Positions 16,876 to 25,815 of a DNA stretch of 34,254 nt are shown here, piece after piece. Within the stretch, counting starts at the first letter, position 1. Each line of letters opens with the position of its first letter. Position numbers and translations under genes: made by a program. The notes beneath the pieces are model-generated. The model was not told where the DNA came from, did no database searches, and saw nothing but the letters and a program-made list of their open reading frames with translations. This DNA comes from DATHGT01 sp035317605 (GTDB lineage Bacteria > Methylomirabilota > Methylomirabilia > Rokubacteriales > CSP1-6), in the NCBI GenBank assembly GCA_035317605.1, contig DATHGT010000240.1, positions 1 through 34,254 of the forward strand. The letters run 5' to 3'.

Positions 16876-17763
16876 CTAGCGCTTCACGTCGGGCGGAAGA
16901 ACGGCCGAGCCGGTGACGGAGTCGGCGCGACGGCGCGGCCAGCGGCCGGCGTCGACGGCGGCCAGGAAATCCATCACGGCCGCGTTGAACGCCGCCGGCT
17001 CCTCGATGTTGATCGCGTGACCGGCCTTCGGCAGCACGATCAACCCCGAGCGCGGGAGCTTCCGCTTCATGAAGATGCCGGCTTCGAGGCAGGGCTCGTC
17101 CTCGTCGCCGGTCATGATCAGCGCGGGCACCTCGCACTTCTCCATCGCGTCGCCGAGGCTGAAGACGGACGGGCGCGACATCTGCACGCCGCGCAGCGTG
17201 TTGGCGTGGCCCTTCGCGGAGCCCGCGGCCAGCCGGTCGTGGAACTCCTGCCAGCCCCGCGGGTCCTTCTCGATGAACTGCACGCGCGTCGGCCCACGGC
17301 TGTAGAACTCCGCGACCTTCGCCATGCCCTCCTCCTCGAAGCGACGAGCGATCATCTCGGTGTCCTTGTGGAAGGCCTCGCGGTCGGTCCCGCTGCCGTA
17401 GCCGGCGCCGGCCACCGTGATCGACAGCGCCCGCTGCGGATAACTGAGGCCGAAGTGGAGCGCCGCGTAGCCGCCCATCGAGAGCCCGCACACGTGGGCC
17501 TTGGCGATGCCGAGCCCGTCCAGCACGCCCACGATGTCTGCGGCGGCCTGCGCCTGGGAGTACGCCGACACGTCGTCGGGCACGTCCGACGGCGGATAGC
17601 CGCGCGCGTTGAAGGCGATCGCGCGATAGCGCCGCGCGAAGAAGTTCATCTGCGGGTTCCAGCTCTGCGCCTCTCCCGCGAACTCGTGCACGAACACCAG
17701 CGGGAGCCCCTGACCCACTTCCTCGTAGTACAGCCGGACGTTTCCGACGTTCACGTGTGGCAT
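16876..17763 (-). CDS. Alpha/beta hydrolase (enol-lactonase/esterase-like)
   Basis: The product is 295 aa from ATG 17763 (MPHVNVGNVRLYYEEVG); an ATG at 17775 is also in frame. The fold motifs are VHEFAGEAQSW with an oxyanion-hole segment near 25-35, the nucleophile elbow CGLSMGG with Ser95, a later acid in TGDEDEP, and the His in KAGHAINIEEP. This is the 3-oxoadipate enol-lactonase/BioH-like branch, but the rest of a beta-ketoadipate pathway is absent, so the substrate remains open. The C-terminal tail past residue 270 (RWPRRRADS) is extra and basic. The stop touches the NudC stop without a gap. It is divergent from the acyl-CoA dehydrogenase gene. Confidence 0.87.
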   Translation of the reverse strand: MPHVNVGNVRLYYEEVGQGLPLVFVHEFAGEAQSWNPQMNFFARRYRAIAFNARGYPPSDVPDDVSAYSQAQAAADIVGVLDGLGIAKAHVCGLSMGGYAALHFGLSYPQRALSITVAGAGYGSGTDREAFHKDTEMIARRFEEEGMAKVAEFYSRGPTRVQFIEKDPRGWQEFHDRLAAGSAKGHANTLRGVQMSRPSVFSLGDAMEKCEVPALIMTGDEDEPCLEAGIFMKRKLPRSGLIVLPKAGHAINIEEPAAFNAAVMDFLAAVDAGRWPRRRADSVTGSAVLPPDVKR

Positions 17764-17785
17764 GGCGGGCCGCATCCTAGCACGC

Positions 17786-17791
17786 TACAAT
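17786..17791 (+). promoter_or_regulatory. Putative -10 box (TACAAT) for the acyl-CoA dehydrogenase operon
   Basis: CGCTACAAT lies 34 bases before the ATG at 17826, an ordinary leader length, in the 62-bp divergent gap. It is identical to the minus-strand CGCTACAAT strings at 10158 and 29046. A clear -35 box is not seen. Confidence 0.5.
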
Positions 17792-17825
17792 CCCTCCTGG
17801 CGATCACGCCGGAGGGGGACGCGTC

Positions 17826-19034
<1,209 letters not shown>

Positions 19035-19044
19035 TGTGTCGGCG

Positions 19045-19884
19045 ATGACGGACGCGGTCGTCACCACGGAGTGGCTGGCCGAGCATCTGGCCAATCCGGA
19101 CGTACGGATCGTCGACGGGACGTGGCACATGCCGCACCTGGGGCGGGATGCGCGGGGGGAGTTCGTCGAGGCGCACATTCCGGGGGCGGTGTTCTTCGAC
19201 GTCGACGCGGTCGCGGACACCGACACCACGCTGCCGCACATGCTGCCGAGCCCCGAGAAGTTCGCGCGGGAAGTCGGAGCGCTCGGGATCGGCGACGGTG
19301 ACCAGGTGGTCGTCTACGACGTGCGCGGGGTGGTCAGCGCCGCGCGCGTGTGGTGGACGTTTCGGGCGTTCGGTTACGACCACGTGGCGGTGCTCGACGG
19401 CGGGCTTCGCAAGTGGCGGGCCGAGGGTCGGGCCGTCGAATCGGGGACGCCGTCACCGATCGGTCGACGATTCACCGCGCGTTTGCGGTCCGCGCTCGTG
19501 CGCGACCTCGACGCCGTGCGCGCCAACCTCGCCACGCGCGCCGAGCAGGTCATCGACGCGCGCTCGCGGGGACGCTTCGCGGGGACCGAGCCCGAGCCGC
19601 GGGCGGGACTTCGCGGCGGTCACATCCCCGGCAGCCTGAATCTGCCGTACGACGAGCTGTACCGTCCCGACGGAACGCTGCGTCCCGAGCCCGAGCTGCG
19701 CGACGCCTTCGCCAAGGCCGGACTCGATCCCGCGCGGTCCGTGATCACCAGCTGCGGCTCCGGCGTCACCGCCTCGGTGCTGGCGCTCGCCCTTCACGTC
19801 CTCGGCCGCCGCGACGTCGCCGTCTACGACGGCTCCTGGTCCGAATGGGGCGCCCACCCCGACACCCCCGTGGAACGCGCGTGA
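19045..19884 (+). CDS. Two-domain rhodanese sulfurtransferase (SseA/TST family)
   Basis: The product is 279 aa from ATG 19045; a GTG at 19036 is in frame. It is a tandem rhodanese: the N-terminal domain (about 1-125, with HIPGAVFFDVDAVAD) lacks a cysteine at its active loop (YDVRGVVSAARVWW), while the C-terminal domain has Cys237 in TSCGSGVTAS. Such enzymes move a sulfane sulfur from thiosulfate or 3-mercaptopyruvate to an acceptor; the CGSGVTA loop is of the mercaptopyruvate-type (CG[S/T]GVT). The RGGHIPGSLNLPY segment is standard. It begins 10 bp after the dehydrogenase and its stop overlaps the TtcA-like start (GTGA). A plausible role is supplying sulfur to that tRNA thiolase (inference). 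Confidence 0.92.
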   Translation: MTDAVVTTEWLAEHLANPDVRIVDGTWHMPHLGRDARGEFVEAHIPGAVFFDVDAVADTDTTLPHMLPSPEKFAREVGALGIGDGDQVVVYDVRGVVSAARVWWTFRAFGYDHVAVLDGGLRKWRAEGRAVESGTPSPIGRRFTARLRSALVRDLDAVRANLATRAEQVIDARSRGRFAGTEPEPRAGLRGGHIPGSLNLPYDELYRPDGTLRPEPELRDAFAKAGLDPARSVITSCGSGVTASVLALALHVLGRRDVAVYDGSWSEWGAHPDTPVERA

Positions 19885-20642
19885 ATCTGCTTCGTTCGGA
19901 GCCGCTGCCCGGGGTGCGCAACGAGGAGCTCGAACGGCGAGTGGGGAAAGCGCTCGGGCGCTTCTCGATGCTCGCGCCGGGCGACCGCGTGGCGGTCGGC
20001 GTATCGGGTGGGAAAGATAGCTGGTGCCTCGTCCACGCCCTGGCCGCTCACCGCCGTCGCGCCCCGTTCGAATACGAATTGATCGCGGTCACCATCGAGC
20101 AGGGGAAGTTCAAGTCGTCGATCGAGACGCTGGGTCCCCGACTGCGCGAGCTGGGCGTCGAATGGGTGCGTCGCGGGGATCCGAGCACGCTGGCCCTGGT
20201 AGCGGGCGGGGTCGCGCACGGCTGCGACGTGTGCAGCCGCCACCGGCGACGCGCGCTCTATCAGGTCGTGGGCGAGCTGGGATGCACGGCGCTGGCCCTC
20301 GGCCACACCGCCGACGACCGCGCGGAGTCGCTGCTCCGCAACATCCTCTTCAACGGCCGCATCGCGTCGCTGCCGCCCGTCGCCCGCTCGCGCAAGGGCG
20401 GCTTGCGGCTGATCCGCCCGCTCGCCTTCGTGACCGAGGACCTGACCGCCGCCTACGCGCGGGCGATGGGGTTGCCGACGGTGGGGTGCGTGTGCGGCGA
20501 CCGCGACGGGGTACGGCGCGAGATCCGCGAGTTCCTCACCCGCCTTCGCGAGCGCCACGTCGGCGTGTCGGAATCGATCACCGCCGCGCTTGGCAACGTG
20601 AACGCCTACACCCTGCTGGGCTCTGATCCGCCCGACGACTAA
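19881..20642 (+). CDS. TtcA-like tRNA 2-thiolation PP-loop ATPase
   Basis: The product is 253 aa from GTG 19881, overlapping the sulfurtransferase stop. The PP-loop SGGKDS (42-47) adenylates the target base. C115 and C118 in HGCDVCSRHRRRALYQV match the TtcA cluster-binding pair, and a late GCVCG (C203, C205) supplies the third cysteine expected for a [4Fe-4S] cluster; TtcA usually shows CxxC there, so CxC is a variant. HTADDRAESLLRNILFNGR is a typical TtcA core. The enzyme makes 2-thiocytidine 32 in tRNA or a related thio-modification. Coupling to a rhodanese supports sulfur transfer from that protein. It ends five bases before a very long palindrome. Confidence 0.87.
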   Translation: MNLLRSEPLPGVRNEELERRVGKALGRFSMLAPGDRVAVGVSGGKDSWCLVHALAAHRRRAPFEYELIAVTIEQGKFKSSIETLGPRLRELGVEWVRRGDPSTLALVAGGVAHGCDVCSRHRRRALYQVVGELGCTALALGHTADDRAESLLRNILFNGRIASLPPVARSRKGGLRLIRPLAFVTEDLTAAYARAMGLPTVGCVCGDRDGVRREIREFLTRLRERHVGVSESITAALGNVNAYTLLGSDPPDD

Positions 20643-20647
20643 TGGTG

Positions 20648-20779
20648 CTCGCGGAATTGGTTGACGGACTCGCGTCGGGGGTCGGCTGGCCTAGGTCCTC
20701 GAAAAGAGGAGCTGCGCTCCTCTTTTCTGCGAAATCGGCGCTCGACCCCCGACGCGAGCCCGTCAACCAATTCCGCGAG
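20648..20779. repeat. 132-bp near-perfect palindrome with central bidirectional terminator-like hairpin
   Basis: The arms 20648-20684 and 20743-20779 are 37 bases each and complementary at 36 positions (one mismatch near the middle). Centred between them is a perfect 12-bp stem, 20701-20712 with 20716-20727, around a TGC loop; it has AAAA on its left and TTTT on its right, so it looks like an intrinsic terminator from both sides. The element fills the space between convergent TtcA-like and site-2 protease genes. Bases 20685-20700 and 20728-20742 do not pair. Confidence 0.85.
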
Positions 20780-20804
20780 AATCACTAGACCAGCCTGCTC
20801 GCGG

Positions 20805-21989
20805 TCACGCCGCGCGGCGCACGGGCCGCGCGACCGCCGCTCGATCGGCGCCGGGCTCGGGCAGGCTGCGCAGGGCGAGCACGTGGCCGAGGTCCTTGAG
20901 CGAGAGATAGCCGACCAGCCGGGTGCCGTCGAGCACGGCCAATCGCCCCAGGCCGTTGGTGCTGGCCTGCTGCAACGCGTCCAGCGCGGTCGCGGTCGGC
21001 GCGATGGTCATCGAGCCGGTCAGCGGGCGCATCACGTTCTGGATCGAGGTGCGCTCCCACGCGTCCAGGGGAACCCGGTCGAGGTCGTGCACGGTCGCGA
21101 TGCCGCGCACGACCCCGCCCGCCACCACGGGAAAGCTCGTGACGTGATGGGTCCAGAACTGCTGCACGAGGTCGCCGACCGACGCGTTCCACGGCACCGT
21201 CACCACGTCGCGGGTCATCACCTCGGCCACCGGGAGTCCGCCGAGCGCGGAGGCCAGGGTGGCGTGCGAGTAGCTCATCGAGGCCGCCTGACGTAGGAAG
21301 AGCCCGATGAGGACGAGCCAGAGGCCGCTCAGGAACGAGCCGGTGAAGGCCTGCCAGGTGCCGAGCACGACGAGCGCGACGGCCACGCCGCGGCCCACGC
21401 GGGTCGCGGTGGCGGTCGCTCTCGCGAAATCGCCGGTGGAGCGCCACACCACCGCGCGCAGCAGCCGTCCACCGTCGAGGGGAAATCCCGGGATCAGGTT
21501 GAACACGCCGACCGCGACGTTGACGTACATCAGGTACGTGAGGATCGCGTCGCCCCACGGCGCGTCCACGACGATCCGCGCGAGCGACAGCACGAGCGCG
21601 AGGGCCAGGCTGGCCAGCGGTCCGGCCGCCGCCATCAGGAACTCGGTCCGCGGATCGGGGGGCTCGTCGTCGAGCTGCGACACGCCGCCGAGCAGGTGCA
21701 GGGTGATGCCGCGCACGGTGAGCCCGTTCTCGATCGCGACCAGCGAGTGAGCCAGCTCGTGGATCAGCACCGAGGCGAAGAGCAGCAGCGCCGCCAGCAA
21801 GCCGTTGGCCCAGTACGCGACCGGCTCCAGCCCGGGGAGCTGGCGCGGAAAATACCCGACGGCCAGCGTCCACGTGATCAACGCATAGATGAAGACCCAG
21901 CTCGCGTTGATGTTGATCGGGATGCCGAAGATGCTGAGCAGATGAACGGTCGATCTCGCGCGGTTCTCGTCCGGACGCTGAGGAAACAC
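20805..21989 (-). CDS. Site-2 protease-type M50 metallopeptidase with CBS pair
   Basis: The product is 394 aa. Transmembrane segments are evident at about 28-46, 62-86, 117-140 and 148-170, with another pair around 200-232. The zinc motif HELAH is at 77-81 and the second motif FPLDGGR has Asp172, both as in the SpoIVFB/Rip3 branch of intramembrane proteases. Two CBS domains follow (about 252-370: VAEVMTRDVVTVP and IQNVMRPLTG), which usually sense adenine nucleotides. It probably cuts membrane-anchored regulators or cleans up signal peptides. The start is GTG 21989; an in-frame stop lies just upstream, so the start cannot be earlier. The neighbours give no clear target protein. Confidence 0.92.
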   Translation of the reverse strand: MFPQRPDENRARSTVHLLSIFGIPININASWVFIYALITWTLAVGYFPRQLPGLEPVAYWANGLLAALLLFASVLIHELAHSLVAIENGLTVRGITLHLLGGVSQLDDEPPDPRTEFLMAAAGPLASLALALVLSLARIVVDAPWGDAILTYLMYVNVAVGVFNLIPGFPLDGGRLLRAVVWRSTGDFARATATATRVGRGVAVALVVLGTWQAFTGSFLSGLWLVLIGLFLRQAASMSYSHATLASALGGLPVAEVMTRDVVTVPWNASVGDLVQQFWTHHVTSFPVVAGGVVRGIATVHDLDRVPLDAWERTSIQNVMRPLTGSMTIAPTATALDALQQASTNGLGRLAVLDGTRLVGYLSLKDLGHVLALRSLPEPGADRAAVARPVRRAA

Positions 21990-22055
21990 ATCGGAAAACT
22001 ACGCAAGGCCGATGCCAGCGACTTTACGTTGACGAACGTCGACGATGTGGCCGAT

Positions 22056-23084
22056 TCAGCGTGAACCGGGGTTGACGCCCTCCGGTCTCGCGGAAATGAT
22101 CTGATCGGCTTGACGTCGCAGAGTGTCCGGAATCGTCAACCCCATTCGCTGGGCGGCGCCGAGATTGATCGCGAGGTGGAATTTGATCGGCCCCTCGATG
22201 GGAAGATCGCCCGGCTTCGCGCCCTTGAGGATGCGATCCACGAGGCCGGCCGCGCGCCGGTAGAGATCGGGCACATCGGTCCCGTAGGTCATCAACCCGC
22301 CCATCGGCGCGAAGACGCGATAGCCGAAGACGGCGGGAAGCCGGTGCACGTTCGCGAATCCCACCAGGGGCTCGCGCATGGCGTTGAACAGTGGGTCCGG
22401 GAGCACGACCATGGCTTCGTCGTAGTCGCTCAGCATCGCGGCCAGGGCGCCCTTCATCTCGTCGGGCTCACGCACGAGCCGCCGCCGGATGTTGACGCCG
22501 AGCGCCGGCGCCGCGCTCTCGACCTCCGCGATGTATCGCGAGGCGAGGGGGGCGGCCGGATTGGCGAACAGGGCGACACGGCTGATCGTCGGCGCCACCT
22601 GCTTGAGCATGGCCAGGCCCCGCGCGGTCGAGCGGGGGTCGACGTCGGTGATCCCGGTGAGGTTCCCACTCCGGCGCAGGTCCAGGTTCGGCAGCAGCCC
22701 GCTGCCCACGGGGTCGGACACGCCGACGAACACGATGGGGATCGTGGTGGTGGCGTCGCGGGCGACGCGCGTGCCGAACGTGGAGGCGGCCACGATGAGA
22801 TCGACGCCGAGGGCCACCAGGCTGTTGCCGAGGAACAGCGCGCGGTCGCCGCCCGAGTAGCGCCGCACCAGCTCCACGTTCTTGCCCTCGACCCAGCCAC
22901 GCTCGGCCAGGCCCTGGCGAAACGCGGCGAGCAGCGGTGAGGTGTCGGCGAACGTGGCGTCGGGCGAGAGCAGTCCCAGACGCACGATCTTCGGCGCCTG
23001 CGCCGTCGTCACGCTCGGCGCCAGGAGCGCCAGCAGCAGGACGAGTACGAGGCCGATGCGTCCGGTGGCGGGAAGGCGAGACAT
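22056..23084 (-). CDS. ABC transporter substrate-binding protein (pfam04392 type)
   Basis: The product is 342 aa with a signal peptide (IGLVLVLLLALLAPSVTTAQA, residues 10-30). The mature protein starts IVRLGLLSPDA and carries FRQGLAERGWVEGKNV, then IPIVFVGVSDPVGSGL and GNLTGITDVD, all typical of the ABC_sub_bind (TrpX-like) family. In uncultured soil bacteria this family occurs in many copies, often as orphan binders. No permease or ATPase gene is adjacent here. It should bind a small ligand in the periplasm; the ligand is unknown (tryptophan/tyrosine binding is described for some relatives). It is divergent from the HAD gene with 34 bp between the starts. Confidence 0.92.
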   Translation of the reverse strand: MSRLPATGRIGLVLVLLLALLAPSVTTAQAPKIVRLGLLSPDATFADTSPLLAAFRQGLAERGWVEGKNVELVRRYSGGDRALFLGNSLVALGVDLIVAASTFGTRVARDATTTIPIVFVGVSDPVGSGLLPNLDLRRSGNLTGITDVDPRSTARGLAMLKQVAPTISRVALFANPAAPLASRYIAEVESAAPALGVNIRRRLVREPDEMKGALAAMLSDYDEAMVVLPDPLFNAMREPLVGFANVHRLPAVFGYRVFAPMGGLMTYGTDVPDLYRRAAGLVDRILKGAKPGDLPIEGPIKFHLAINLGAAQRMGLTIPDTLRRQADQIISARPEGVNPGSR

Positions 23085-23118
23085 CGCCGAAGTGTGGCAT
23101 AGTTTGCCGCGGACGGCG

Positions 23119-23793
23119 ATGTTCCAGCGACCAGCGTGGCTCTCGTTCGACGTCTACGGGACCCTGATCGACTCGCGCGGTGGATCGCGCCAGGCGTTCG
23201 CCGCGATCCTCGGCGCGGCGGGCGGCGATCACGTGGACCCGATGGAGTTTCAGGACCACTGGGAGCTGGCCAACATCCGCCGGTACCGTGAGCCCTATCG
23301 CTCCTACAAGACGATCTGCCGCGATTCGCTGGCCGAGACGTTCGCGCGGTTCGGTCTGCGGGGCGATCCCGCGCTCATCCGGATCTACTTCGACGCCTAT
23401 CCGAGCTTCGTCCGCTTTCCCGACGTCGACGCCACCCTCGATCGTCTGGCCACCCGCCATCGCCTGGCCGTGGTGTCGAACATCGACGACGACCTGCTGT
23501 CCCTCACGTCGCTCGGGCGGACCTTCGACCTCGTGTGCACGGCCGAGCGGGCGCGCGGCTACAAGCCCGACGGCACGCTGTTCCGACATCTGCTGGGCGA
23601 GAGCGGGGTGGCCGTCTCCGCGCTGCTGCACGCCGGACAATCGCAGCGGACCGACATGGTGGGCGCCAAGCCGCTCGGGATCACGGTGGCGTGGATCAAC
23701 CGTCGCGGATTGACGCTGGCGCCCGGCGTCCCCACGCCCGACTACGAATTCACCGGCCTCCAGCCGCTGCTCGATCTGGTGGAGCGCACGTGA
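23119..23793 (+). CDS. HAD-superfamily hydrolase (L-2-haloacid dehalogenase-like)
   Basis: The product is 224 aa. Motif I is FDVYGTLIDS with nucleophile Asp11; Tyr at +2 instead of Asp is the haloacid-dehalogenase pattern rather than the phosphatase one. Motif II is VVSNIDDD, motif III has Lys in RGYKPDGTLF, and a late acidic segment reads QRTDMVGAK. The helical cap spans about 20-95. Either a dehalogenase or a phosphatase of unknown substrate is possible. CATAGT (23098-23103) may be a -10 box just upstream. The stop overlaps the next gene by GTGA, indicating coupling. No strong ribosome binding site is present before ATG 23119. Confidence 0.85.
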   Translation: MFQRPAWLSFDVYGTLIDSRGGSRQAFAAILGAAGGDHVDPMEFQDHWELANIRRYREPYRSYKTICRDSLAETFARFGLRGDPALIRIYFDAYPSFVRFPDVDATLDRLATRHRLAVVSNIDDDLLSLTSLGRTFDLVCTAERARGYKPDGTLFRHLLGESGVAVSALLHAGQSQRTDMVGAKPLGITVAWINRRGLTLAPGVPTPDYEFTGLQPLLDLVERT

Positions 23794-24326
23794 AGCTCGC
23801 GGCGCTCGTCCTCGTCATCGCGCTCACCGCGGGGTGCGCGGGGACGCCGACGGGGAGCCCCGGCATTCTCTTCGTGGCCACGCCCGAGCAGGTCGGCGTC
23901 GAGATGCTCAAGCTCGCTGACGTGACCAAGGACGACGTGGTCTACGATCTCGGGAGCGGCGACGGGCGGCTCGTCATCGCCGCCGCGCGCGAGTTCGGGG
24001 CCCGCGGCGTCGGCGTGGAGCTCGAGGCCAAGCTCGTTCAGGACAGCCGTGAGAGCGCGCTCAAGGCCGGCGTCGCCGACCGCACGCAATTTCTCTGGCA
24101 GGACATCTTCCAGACCGACGTCGCGCCGGCCACCGTGATCGCGATCTATCTCAGCCCCGAGCTGAACCTGAAGCTGCGTCCCAAGCTCCTGCGCGAGCTC
24201 CGGCCCGGCGCCCGCATCGTCTCCCACGACTTCGACATGGGCGATTGGCCGCCCACCCGTACGATCCGCGCGAAAGGCCCCACCCGCGAGCACACGATCC
24301 ACCTCTGGATCGTCCCGCAGAGGTAG
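23790..24326 (+). CDS. SAM-dependent methyltransferase with N-terminal lipobox
   Basis: The product is 178 aa from GTG 23790. The first 16 residues (MKLAALVLVIALTAGC) look exactly like a lipoprotein signal with lipobox LTAGC and Cys16. The rest is a compact Rossmann methyltransferase: VVYDLGSGDGRLVIAAA (about 51-67), VGVELEAKLV, then QDIFQTDV and RIVSHDFDMGDW. The layout resembles small lysine-methyltransferase-like proteins (fATP-synthase c-subunit KMT/DOT1-like), but the target is unknown. Its start overlaps the HAD stop (GTGA). The combination is odd, because SAM is not expected outside the cytoplasm; the N-terminal stretch may be a membrane anchor rather than an export signal. Confidence 0.83.
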   Translation: MKLAALVLVIALTAGCAGTPTGSPGILFVATPEQVGVEMLKLADVTKDDVVYDLGSGDGRLVIAAAREFGARGVGVELEAKLVQDSRESALKAGVADRTQFLWQDIFQTDVAPATVIAIYLSPELNLKLRPKLLRELRPGARIVSHDFDMGDWPPTRTIRAKGPTREHTIHLWIVPQR

Positions 24327-24347
24327 GGCGTTGCGGCGATCCCGCGT

Positions 24348-24758
24348 TCAGGGAACGATGTGGAACCGAGCGATCCGTGACGGTCTGTAGAGAGAAAAGT
24401 CCCGTCGATCGACGGTGAAAATCGTGGAGATGCGCTCACGCTCGGCGACACGCACGAGGGCCGCGTCCGCCAGGTCCATCGGAAGGTCCCGGTACTTGTG
24501 CGTCAACTCTCGTATGCGGGGCACATCGGCTTCGCCGAGCGGAATCAGCTTCAGCGCGCCTTCCGTCACGTAGTCGAGCAGGGCCTGCTGAGCCGGCCAC
24601 GATGCGCCGAGCAGGTACATCGCCTCGGTGAACGCGGGCCACACCGTGAGCAGCGGCACCGACATCGTCTTGAGCGCTTCACGGCAGCGGTCGTGCCAGG
24701 GGTCGCTTCGGTCGAGCAGCGCGATCAACGGGCCGGCGTCGACCAACGTCAGGCTCAT
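24348..24758 (-). CDS. PIN-domain toxin (VapC-like)
   Basis: The product is 136 aa, normal for VapC-type PIN ribonucleases. The acidic site is complete: Asp7 in VDAGPLIALLD, Glu45 in FTEAMYLLG, Asp95 in PMDLADAAL and Asp117 in TVDRRDF. Such toxins cut tRNA or rRNA once the antitoxin is lost. The ATG at 24758 overlaps the antitoxin stop (ATGA), the standard antitoxin-first order. GC is lower than in surrounding genes (33 of 60 bases in line 24361), consistent with a mobile module. The gene ends 21 bp from the convergent methyltransferase. Confidence 0.92.
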   Translation of the reverse strand: MSLTLVDAGPLIALLDRSDPWHDRCREALKTMSVPLLTVWPAFTEAMYLLGASWPAQQALLDYVTEGALKLIPLGEADVPRIRELTHKYRDLPMDLADAALVRVAERERISTIFTVDRRDFSLYRPSRIARFHIVP

Positions 24759-25024
24759 CGTCGCGAGGACTTCCGCTTCTTGCCCTGCCTGGCGAGCAAC
24801 ACGGCGGTGAAAGTCCGGCCTGTCCGCTCCGAGAGACGCGCGCCCCCGCTGTCCCAGCAGCCCAGCCGATGTTCCATCACGTCATAGGCGTTGCCGGTAC
24901 CTTCGACGGCGCCCAGGTGGCGGATCGCGTCACGGATCAGGTCCGACTTCGTACGTCCCGTGCGTTTCGCAAGTCGGTTCATCAGGCTCAGGGTCTGAGG
25001 ATCGAGTCTCACGGTCGTCGGCAT
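24755..25024 (-). CDS. Ribbon-helix-helix antitoxin (CopG/VapB-like)
   Basis: The product is 89 aa. The N-terminal 45 residues form a ribbon-helix-helix DNA-binding domain: strand PTTVRLDPQTL, helix SLMNRLAKRT, turn GRTK, helix SDLIRDAIRHL. The C-terminal half (about 46-89, ending RQGKKRKSSRR) should wrap the PIN toxin and block its active site. CGGGAG precedes the ATG at 25024. The dimer probably represses its own promoter through the repeats at 25046-25065. It is translationally coupled to the toxin. Confidence 0.87.
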   Translation of the reverse strand: MPTTVRLDPQTLSLMNRLAKRTGRTKSDLIRDAIRHLGAVEGTGNAYDVMEHRLGCWDSGGARLSERTGRTFTAVLLARQGKKRKSSRR

Positions 25025-25042
25025 GACGATCTCCCGACCCGA

Positions 25043-25065
25043 ATTGTACTACACGACAGTATTAC
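25043..25065 (-). promoter_or_regulatory. Putative toxin-antitoxin promoter and operator
   Basis: This AT-rich pocket holds a minus-strand TACAAT (25043-25048), 18 bases before the antitoxin ATG, and two direct repeats, GTACTAC (25046-25052) and GTATTAC (25059-25065), 13 bases apart. The first repeat overlaps the -10 box, as expected for an autorepressed antitoxin of the ribbon-helix-helix class. The second touches the stop codon of the upstream crotonase gene. Confidence 0.5.
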
Positions 25066-25808
25066 ACACCTCGGCGGCGGATCGCCTCCATGGCGCGGCG
25101 GTGGTCGTCGGAGGCGAGGCAGTGCTTGAACTCGGCTTCCATGGCGCGGCGGAAGGTGTCGAGGTCGAGGTCGAAGGCGCGGGCGGTGAGGCGCTTGCTC
25201 GCGCTCACGCTGGTCCGGGGCAGCGCGAGGAAACGCTCGACGACCGCGTCCAGGGCCTTGGGAAACTCTGCCGCCGGGACCACGCGGTTGACGAGGCCGA
25301 CGCGCTCGGCGTCGCGAGCTGAGATCTGCTCGCCGAGCAGGATCAGCTCGGTGGCCCGCGCGGCGCCGATGAGTCGCGGCAGGCGATAGAGCGACAGCGA
25401 CGGGATCAGGCACTCCTTCACCGCGGGGAGACCGAGCACGGCGTCGTCACTGGCGAGCCGATAATCGCAGACGAGCGTGAGCTGGAGCCCGCCGCCCAGG
25501 CAGTAGCCGTGGATGCCCGCGACGAAGAGCTTGTCCATGCGCTCGATGGCGACCATCGCGTCTTCCCACGCCACGAAATCGTCGAGCCCGAAGCTCCCGC
25601 CGGCCAGCGCGTTGAGGTCCACGCCCGTGCAGAACGCGCGCCCGGCGCCGGTCAGCACGACCACGCGGACGTCGGGCGAGTCGGCGAGGCGGGCGACGAT
25701 GGAGTTCAGGTCGCGTACCCACGCGGCGTCGCCCGCGTTGAGCACCTCGGGCCGATCGAGCGTGACGCGCGCGAGTGGCCCGTCGATCGAGAGGCGCACG
25801 GAGGTCAC
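25062..25808 (-). CDS. Crotonase-family protein (enoyl-CoA hydratase/isomerase homologue)
   Basis: The product is 248 aa from GTG 25808. The fold is clear: LDRPEVLNAGD (18-28), AGRAFCTGVDLNAL, and HGYCLGGGLQLTLVCDYRLA with the second oxyanion-hole glycines. By eye, Gln replaces the first hydratase Glu (GGGLQL for GGGCEL in rat hydratase) and Ala replaces the second (GLPAVKE for GQPEIL). The isomerase Glu position is Ser (LIPSLSL). It may therefore not be a hydratase; other crotonase chemistry or an inactive role is possible. It follows a small exported protein gene by 7 bp and is probably in the same minus-strand operon, upstream of the toxin-antitoxin pair. Confidence 0.87.
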   Translation of the reverse strand: MTSVRLSIDGPLARVTLDRPEVLNAGDAAWVRDLNSIVARLADSPDVRVVVLTGAGRAFCTGVDLNALAGGSFGLDDFVAWEDAMVAIERMDKLFVAGIHGYCLGGGLQLTLVCDYRLASDDAVLGLPAVKECLIPSLSLYRLPRLIGAARATELILLGEQISARDAERVGLVNRVVPAAEFPKALDAVVERFLALPRTSVSASKRLTARAFDLDLDTFRRAMEAEFKHCLASDDHRRAMEAIRRRGV

Positions 25809-25815
25809 GACGCGA

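Noticed and set aside
22056..24326. Idea that the substrate-binding protein, HAD hydrolase and methyltransferase form one uptake and degradation operon
   Set aside because: The substrate-binding gene is on the opposite strand and no permease or ATPase is near; only the HAD-methyltransferase coupling is supported.
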